Origin: Desulfuromonadaceae bacterium
GTDB lineage: Bacteria > Desulfobacterota > Desulfuromonadia > Geobacterales > Pseudopelobacteraceae
Direction of reading: 5' to 3'
DNA: 64,000 nt
NCBI GenBank assembly: GCA_028687585.1
Contig: JAQTZV010000012.1
Coordinates: 62,001 to 126,000, forward strand
Both the position numbers and the translations under genes were made by a program. The notes under the pieces were generated by a model. It was given only the letters and a program-made list of their open reading frames with translations, made no database searches and was not told the origin of the DNA. Positions 59,024 to 64,000 of this stretch are shown piece by piece (the first letter of the stretch is position 1; each line of letters begins with the position of its first letter).

Positions 59024-59917
59024 ATGGACCTGAAAATATATTTAAAAGAACAGTGTGCCTATGTTGATGCGGCGCTAGACCGCTTTCTGCCGAAAGAAAC
59101 AGAATTGCCCCATACGGTGCATAAGGCGATGCGCTACTCGGTTTTTGCCGGTGGTAAACGAGTGCGGCCTATTTTGATGCTGGCCGCCTGTGAGACCGTT
59201 GGCGGAGACGCTCGCTCTGCAATCCCCGCAGCGTGTGCAATGGAAATGATTCATACCTACTCGCTTATTCACGATGATCTGCCTGCAATGGATGACGATG
59301 ATTTCCGTCGCGGAAATCCGACCAATCATAAAGTGTTCGGCGAGGCCATAGCAATTCTGGCCGGCGACGCGCTTCTGACAGAGGCATTCAAGCTGACCAG
59401 CGATCTCCGTTTCGTGGAGGGTGCCAACCCAACCGGTCTGCTCGCGGTGATTCATGAAATTGCAACATGTGCCGGTTCCGGTGGTATGGTCGGAGGTCAG
59501 GTGATAGATATGGAAAGTGAGGGGCTACCGGACATAGATCTTCCCACCGTCCAATACATTCATACGCATAAAACCGGTGCCCTCATCAAGGCTTCAGTCG
59601 TCGCCGGAGCCCTCCTTGGCGGGGCTTCCGGAAAGAAGCTGGCGGCGGTAACCCGGTATGGTGAAGCGGCCGGACTGGCCTTTCAGATTGCTGATGATAT
59701 TCTTGACATTGAAGGCACTACCGAGGAGATTGGTAAAGATGCCGGCAGTGACCAGGCTCGTGGCAAGGCCACCTATCCGGCGGTAATGGGATTGGCCGCA
59801 GCCAAGGAAGAGGCCCGGGCGATGATGGATGAAGCGCTGCGAGCGCTGGACATTTTTGGTGCAGAGGCTGACCCGCTTCGAGAAATTGCCCGCTACATTG
59901 TGCTGCGGAAAAACTGA
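59024..59917 (+). CDS. ispA: Short-chain polyprenyl diphosphate synthase
   Basis: ATG at 59024 follows AAAGGA; 297 residues. The aspartate-rich motifs are DDLPAMDDDDFRRG and the second DDILDIEGT; also GGKRVRPILMLAAC. Makes farnesyl/geranylgeranyl diphosphate for quinone and undecaprenol synthesis. Precedes dxs, the first step of the same pathway. Confidence 0.94.
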   Translation: MDLKIYLKEQCAYVDAALDRFLPKETELPHTVHKAMRYSVFAGGKRVRPILMLAACETVGGDARSAIPAACAMEMIHTYSLIHDDLPAMDDDDFRRGNPTNHKVFGEAIAILAGDALLTEAFKLTSDLRFVEGANPTGLLAVIHEIATCAGSGGMVGGQVIDMESEGLPDIDLPTVQYIHTHKTGALIKASVVAGALLGGASGKKLAAVTRYGEAAGLAFQIADDILDIEGTTEEIGKDAGSDQARGKATYPAVMGLAAAKEEARAMMDEALRALDIFGAEADPLREIARYIVLRKN

Positions 59918-59952
59918 AAAATTCTACAATCTCATAAATGACAGGCGTAAGA

Positions 59953-61827
59953 ATGTCGATTTTAGAAACAATAGACTCACCTGAAGATCTCAAAAAACTT
60001 CCAGTCGCCAGACTCCCTGAGCTTGCCGCAAATTTGCGTCAAGCTATCATTCAAACCTGTGCTGCCAATGGCGGACATCTGGCGCCGTCGCTCGGTGTGG
60101 TGGAGCTCACGATTGCTCTGCACAAAGTTTTTACCACTCCGGAAGACAGGATCATCTGGGATGTGGGGCATCAGGCGTACGCCCACAAACTGCTGACAGG
60201 CCGCCGGGACAACTTTGGCACGTTGCGCAGCTTGAATGGCATTAGTGGCTTCCCCAAGCGTCATGAGTCACCACACGATTCGTTTGATGTCGGTCACTCC
60301 TCCACCTCTATATCAGCGGTGACCGGTTTTGCCGTTGCCCGCGACCTGGTCGGGCGAAAGGGCAAGGTGCTGGCAGTTATCGGTGACGGTTCCATGACCG
60401 GCGGCATTGCCTATGAGGGGATCAACCATGCCGGCCATCTCAATAAGGACATGATTATCATCCTGAACGACAACGAAATGTCAATTGCCGAAAATGTCGG
60501 TGCTCTGTCTACTTTTCTCACCCGTACCGCGTCAAGCGAGTTTGTCCACCGCTTCAAAAAAAGTACGGAATCGTTTTTAAAGCGGCTGGATATGGGCAAA
60601 GGTGTCCTGCATGTCGCCCGTAAAATGGAAGAGTCGTTCAAAGGACTTTTTACTCCGGGAATGCTTTTCGAAGCCTTTGGTTTTGAATATATCGGGCCGA
60701 TAGATGGCCATGATCTGCCCGCACTGATTGAAACACTTGAGAAAGTAAAAAAATTTGACAATTCAGTCCTTATCCATGTCCTGACAAAAAAAGGAATGGG
60801 GTATACCCCGGCCGAAGAAAATCCCGCGTTGTTTCATGGTGTCGGACCGTTTGAGTCTGAGACCGGTAAGGTGCTTAAAAGTAAGGGTGGGGCTGCCTCG
60901 TACACCGCTGTGTTTGGAGCAGCGCTGTGCAAGTTGGCTTCAGAAGATGATCGAATTGTTGCCATCACAGCAGCTATGCTGGACGGTACCGGCCTTGCCG
61001 GTTTTTCAAAAGAGCATCCCAACCGTTTTTTTGACGTCGGTATTGCCGAACAGCATGGCGTAACCTTTGCCGCAGGATTAGCGGTCGGCGGTTACCGACC
61101 GGTTTTTGCCGTTTACTCCAGTTTTCTGCAGCGTGCCTATGACCAGATTTGTCACGATGTCTGTCTGCAAAACCTGCCGGTCACCTTTGCCGTTGATCGC
61201 GGGGGAGTAGTCGGGAACGATGGGCCGACACATCATGGTGCTTTTGATATTTCCTATCTGCGCCATCTCCCGAATATGACACTCATGGCCCCCAAAGATG
61301 AAAATGAGCTGCAGCACATGCTGGCTACCGCAATAAGCCTGGGGAGTCCGGCTGCGGTGCGTTACCCCCGTGGAAACGGGTGCGGAGTAGCACTGGATCA
61401 GGCTCTTGGAATCCTTCCGGTTGGCATGGCTGAACTGCTGCGCGAAGGTACTGCCGCTACGATTCTTGCACTTGGTACGATGGTGCGTCCGGCTTTGGAA
61501 GCAGCTTCCGCTTTAGAGGAAGAAGGCATTTCTTTGACAGTTGTCAACGCCCGATTTGTAAAGCCGCTTGACGAAGAACTGCTCATAACGCTGGCAGAGA
61601 AACATGGCATTCTGATTACAATAGAGGAAAATTCATTGCAGGGCGGCTTTGGTTCTGCCGTTCTGGAACTGCTCGAACAGCGCGGCCTGCGCGGCACACG
61701 GGTGCTGCGTCTCGGGTATCCGGATACCTATATACCCCAGGGCGAACAGCACGAACTGCGTACCATGCTGGGTCTGGACAGTACCGGAATTGCGACCTCT
61801 ATTCGTACATTTCTTACCCGATTATGA
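59953..61827 (+). CDS. dxs: 1-deoxy-D-xylulose-5-phosphate synthase
   Basis: 624 residues from ATG at 59953 (an ATG at 59938 is possible but lacks a ribosome site). Thiamine-diphosphate motif [44 protein letters not shown]; transketolase part [37 protein letters not shown]. First enzyme of the MEP isoprenoid pathway, next to ispA. Confidence 0.97.
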   Translation: MSILETIDSPEDLKKLPVARLPELAANLRQAIIQTCAANGGHLAPSLGVVELTIALHKVFTTPEDRIIWDVGHQAYAHKLLTGRRDNFGTLRSLNGISGFPKRHESPHDSFDVGHSSTSISAVTGFAVARDLVGRKGKVLAVIGDGSMTGGIAYEGINHAGHLNKDMIIILNDNEMSIAENVGALSTFLTRTASSEFVHRFKKSTESFLKRLDMGKGVLHVARKMEESFKGLFTPGMLFEAFGFEYIGPIDGHDLPALIETLEKVKKFDNSVLIHVLTKKGMGYTPAEENPALFHGVGPFESETGKVLKSKGGAASYTAVFGAALCKLASEDDRIVAITAAMLDGTGLAGFSKEHPNRFFDVGIAEQHGVTFAAGLAVGGYRPVFAVYSSFLQRAYDQICHDVCLQNLPVTFAVDRGGVVGNDGPTHHGAFDISYLRHLPNMTLMAPKDENELQHMLATAISLGSPAAVRYPRGNGCGVALDQALGILPVGMAELLREGTAATILALGTMVRPALEAASALEEEGISLTVVNARFVKPLDEELLITLAEKHGILITIEENSLQGGFGSAVLELLEQRGLRGTRVLRLGYPDTYIPQGEQHELRTMLGLDSTGIATSIRTFLTRL

Positions 61828-63107
61828 CAATCTCCGTGCGGAAAATATGCTGCATGTCTGGTGCCCTCTTCGCTGTCTGGTTCTTCTTGCTGACCATCGC
61901 ATCTGCACAACCGCCCGGCAGCGAACCGGTCACGCAGGGCGGTGACGGCCACGAACTGGCTCAACGCGGGGAATACGAAAAGGGTATTGAACAGTTACGG
62001 AAAGAGTACCTGCTCTTTCCCCTCAAGCTTGCAATCAAAAAGAACCTTGCAGAGGCTTATGCCGCCTTTGGCCATCAGTTTCTCAAACAGAAGCGTTATG
62101 AGCAGGCGGATGAAAATTTCATCAAAGCAGAGGAACTCTACCCGGAAGAAGTTAAGTACTTGCTTCTGCGCGGCATCAGTAACTATTATCTGAAAAAATA
62201 TGATGTGGCGCGCTATGAACTCGAAAGCGCAAAAAATCTCAAAGATGATTCTGCTGAAGTTCTCTATTATTTAGGCCTCGTGCAGTTCGATACAGATCAT
62301 CGCCTGGAAGCCATAGCGCTATGGGAACAGGCACTCAAGCTCTCTCCCGGCCGGAGCGAAATTGTTGAACTCCTCAATAAATCCCGTAAGGAAAATAGTG
62401 TTGAAGCAAAAATGGACAGGGGGCACAGCTCCCGGTTTGATCTTACGTACGATTCCGGAGTCGATACGGAGTTTGCGCTTGCAATCCTTGAAGTACTTGA
62501 GTCGGCGGCAAATCTGGTCGGAGCCGAGCTTGGACTGTTCCCGGAAGCTCGAATTCCGGTTGGTATCTATAAACGGGCAGATTATAAAACGGTCACCGAT
62601 TCCCCTGATTGGTCTGGTGGCTTTTATGACGGGAAAATACGCCTTCCCTTTGGTGCTTTGAACGAAATTACTCCTCCAATGAGAGGCGTTTTGTATCATG
62701 AATACGCGCATGTCGTCGTATTCGAAATGACACGCGGCAACTGTCCGCTCTGGCTGAATGAAGGTATCGCAGAGATGTTTGGACGGATGCAGTATAGCCG
62801 TTCACTGCAGGAGTTCGGCCGTGCTGCACGTACGGGCAAGCTGATAGAAATCAGGAGTATGGAAGTCGACTTTAGCGGATTATCTTCTTCAGCTGCTTCC
62901 CTGGCATACCAGCAGAGCTATGCGCTGGTTAAGTATATGGTCGCGACATATGGTTGGCACAGGGTCAGGCTGATCCTGTCAGGCCTCGGGGAAGGACTCA
63001 CTTTTGATGCAGCGGCTACGGCAGCTCTTAAAGACTATAATCTTAATTATGATGCTCTGGTGAATGAGTGGCGCAGTTCAGTGGAACGGGAAATGGCGGG
63101 TAGGTAA
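61824..63107 (+). CDS. TPR protein with gluzincin metallopeptidase domain
   Basis: A 427-residue protein overlapping dxs by four bases. Signal peptide ends near ASA-QPP; TPRs at about 40-190; peptidase MA-type domain with [14 protein letters not shown] (HExxH) and downstream Glu in LNEGIAEMF. An envelope metallopeptidase. Confidence 0.85.
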   Translation: MTISVRKICCMSGALFAVWFFLLTIASAQPPGSEPVTQGGDGHELAQRGEYEKGIEQLRKEYLLFPLKLAIKKNLAEAYAAFGHQFLKQKRYEQADENFIKAEELYPEEVKYLLLRGISNYYLKKYDVARYELESAKNLKDDSAEVLYYLGLVQFDTDHRLEAIALWEQALKLSPGRSEIVELLNKSRKENSVEAKMDRGHSSRFDLTYDSGVDTEFALAILEVLESAANLVGAELGLFPEARIPVGIYKRADYKTVTDSPDWSGGFYDGKIRLPFGALNEITPPMRGVLYHEYAHVVVFEMTRGNCPLWLNEGIAEMFGRMQYSRSLQEFGRAARTGKLIEIRSMEVDFSGLSSSAASLAYQQSYALVKYMVATYGWHRVRLILSGLGEGLTFDAAATAALKDYNLNYDALVNEWRSSVEREMAGR

Positions 63108-63127
63108 GCGCTTGCAGAGGAGATTCA

Positions 63128-63424
63128 TTAGCCTGTTGCCTCAATTCCGAGCAAGTATTTCTTGTTATCCAATAGCATCGCTAATTTTGTTAATGCAGAT
63201 CTGATAATTACTTCCAGTCGGTCGCAAGCTGAATCATTTTGAAGCTTATTGATATCTGAATGATGGACCAATTTGCTGACCAGTCGTCCTTTTGAGGAAA
63301 TCTCCAGAATATACACGTCTTGACATCCCATCATCTTCCCATCGGCAAGTGATACGCTTGTGAGGGTTATTCCCCTCTGTTTTGCTAGATTAACGGTAAA
63401 TTCTTCAATCATAATTTTGACCAT
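63128..63424 (-). CDS. Small unknown protein
   Basis: A 98-residue protein (start could be four codons later). Beta/alpha pattern: FTVNLAKQRGITLTSVSLAD, YILEISSKGRLVSKLVHHSD, and a C-terminal helix CDRLEVIIRSALTKLAMLLD. No family recognised. Weak ribosome site. Confidence 0.5.
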   Translation of the reverse strand: MVKIMIEEFTVNLAKQRGITLTSVSLADGKMMGCQDVYILEISSKGRLVSKLVHHSDINKLQNDSACDRLEVIIRSALTKLAMLLDNKKYLLGIEATG

Positions 63425-63469
63425 TTGACTCTGAAATGCATGTTCATTGGCAAAAAATGAACATGCAAA

Positions 63470-63643
63470 TTAATTGTGTGCACCTGTCTGATTGTAGGAA
63501 ACGTACTGATGCTGTTTGTTCCAGAGCATTTGAGTGGCTTTATCAAGGGTGGAATTTAGCTCCTGAAGCGATGCGCGAGCATAGCGGTTGGCTATCCGGT
63601 GTAAGACCTTACGTGTGATGGCTGGATTTGTATACCACGGCAT
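63470..63643 (-). CDS. Small basic protein
   Basis: The start at 63643 follows a strong AAAGGAG; 57 residues (MPWYTNPAITRKVLHRIANR, then YARASLQELNSTLDKATQML). Basic helical; no family recognised. Confidence 0.6.
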   Translation of the reverse strand: MPWYTNPAITRKVLHRIANRYARASLQELNSTLDKATQMLWNKQHQYVSYNQTGAHN

Positions 63644-63931
63644 TTTCAGCTCTCCTTTTTTACGCAATATAACTGATATATTGTGTAAAGCATACGACGT
63701 GCCAATATTATAATATTAGTAATATCAATATATTATGCGAAACATGCGAATGTATGTCGCTTGCATGGCTTGTTATATGGCGGCATGTCCCGGTTGCTTT
63801 TGCGATTGCTGACGGGGTAGATATGCAAACAGGCATTGAACCCGAATGTAGTGGCCGAAAGTATAATGATGCTCTGATGAATGAGTTGTGCCGCTCAGGA
63901 AAGGGGAAATGGTGGGCAGGTAATTATTTTC
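63644..63931. other. Intergenic region before the tRNA
   Basis: An open plus-strand frame at 63754-63939 has no ribosome site and is not called. No other signal is seen except an AT-rich stretch around 63660-63740. Confidence 0.4.
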
Positions 63932-63960
63932 TTGCGTAGAAACAACGGCCATGCTATACA
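63932..63960 (+). promoter_or_regulatory. Promoter of the tRNA at the window edge
   Basis: TTGCGT (63932-63937), 17 bases, TATACA (63955-63960), 13 bases before the tRNA. Confidence 0.5.
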
Positions 63961-63973
63961 ATTCGTCTTTCGT

Positions 63974-64000
63974 CGGTGAGTAGCGCAGCCTGGTAGCGCA
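63974..64000 (+). tRNA. tRNA, 5' part, probably tRNA-Pro
   Basis: CGGTGAGTAGCGCAGCCTGG followed by TAGCGCA matches the acceptor and D-arm of bacterial tRNA-Pro (first base C, GTAGCGCAG D-stem). The anticodon lies outside the window, so identity is inferred. Confidence 0.75.

Overview
The window looks like a chromosomal segment of a member of the Geobacterales (Desulfuromonadota). The evidence is family content: an octaheme tetrathionate-reductase-type cytochrome, a DUF3373-type outer-membrane protein, several small c-type cytochromes, a Rieske/cytochrome b/pentaheme quinol oxidase module with ResB/CcsA, DUF4388 proteins, and a LexA-type operator of the form reported for Geobacter. No species is assigned.

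Region 1 (1-4.9 kb): the end of an ABC ATPase gene, then an operon behind a sigma-54-type promoter. It encodes two small secreted proteins, an outer-membrane beta-barrel, a sensor histidine kinase and an NtrC-class regulator that may activate its own operon. Region 2 (5.0-12.5 kb): a NifX-like protein, DUF134 and FmdB proteins, a CoA-disulfide-reductase/rhodanese fusion, a large DUF3373 outer-membrane protein, a small periplasmic protein and an octaheme cytochrome. Region 3 (12.5-17.7 kb): TonB-dependent receptor, YfiR-type periplasmic protein and hybrid histidine kinase, probably one sensory unit. Region 4 (17.7-21.2 kb, minus strand): phosphofructokinase, MaoC-like hydratase, a small secreted protein, RsgA.

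Region 5 (21.2-34.1 kb) is the unusual part: a chromosomal integron. An integron integrase (32.0-33.4 kb, plus) is convergent with lexA; the cassettes lie to its left, all on the minus strand, separated by attC-like sites. Both intI and lexA have a TTGACA-N17-TAnGGT promoter whose -10 overlaps a GGTT-N11-ACC operator, which suggests SOS control. Cassette cargo is dominated by conflict genes: a HicA/HicB/SecB-like toxin-antitoxin-chaperone set, a membrane/helix-turn-helix-like protein, a SEFIR/TIR protein, a DUF4062-TIR protein, a ribbon-helix-helix/EVE-like fusion, a HigBA-like pair and a DUF4160/DUF2442 pair. The far end is disturbed by a truncated REP-associated transposase, its repeats, a likely group II intron remnant and a GC-rich papain-like gene flanked by direct repeats.

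Region 6 (34.2-43.8 kb): small cytochromes, a dihydrouridine synthase, a BamE-like lipoprotein, a YkgJ-type cysteine-cluster protein, a DUF4388 protein, an Ig-repeat lipoprotein, an outer-membrane barrel and a class A penicillin-binding protein. Region 7 (43.9-49.4 kb): Rieske protein, cytochrome b, pentaheme cytochrome, a Cys-rich protein, ResB, CcsA and tRNA-Ser(GCT). Region 8 (49.7-54.5 kb, minus): two-component pair, AMIN-domain protein, TPR protein. Region 9 (54.7-63.1 kb, plus): a DUF4388-like protein, DedA, TrmJ, SemiSWEET, XseA, XseB, IspA, DXS and a TPR metallopeptidase, mostly overlapping or closely spaced, so likely one long operon. The window ends in two small minus-strand genes and the first 27 bases of a tRNA, probably tRNA-Pro.
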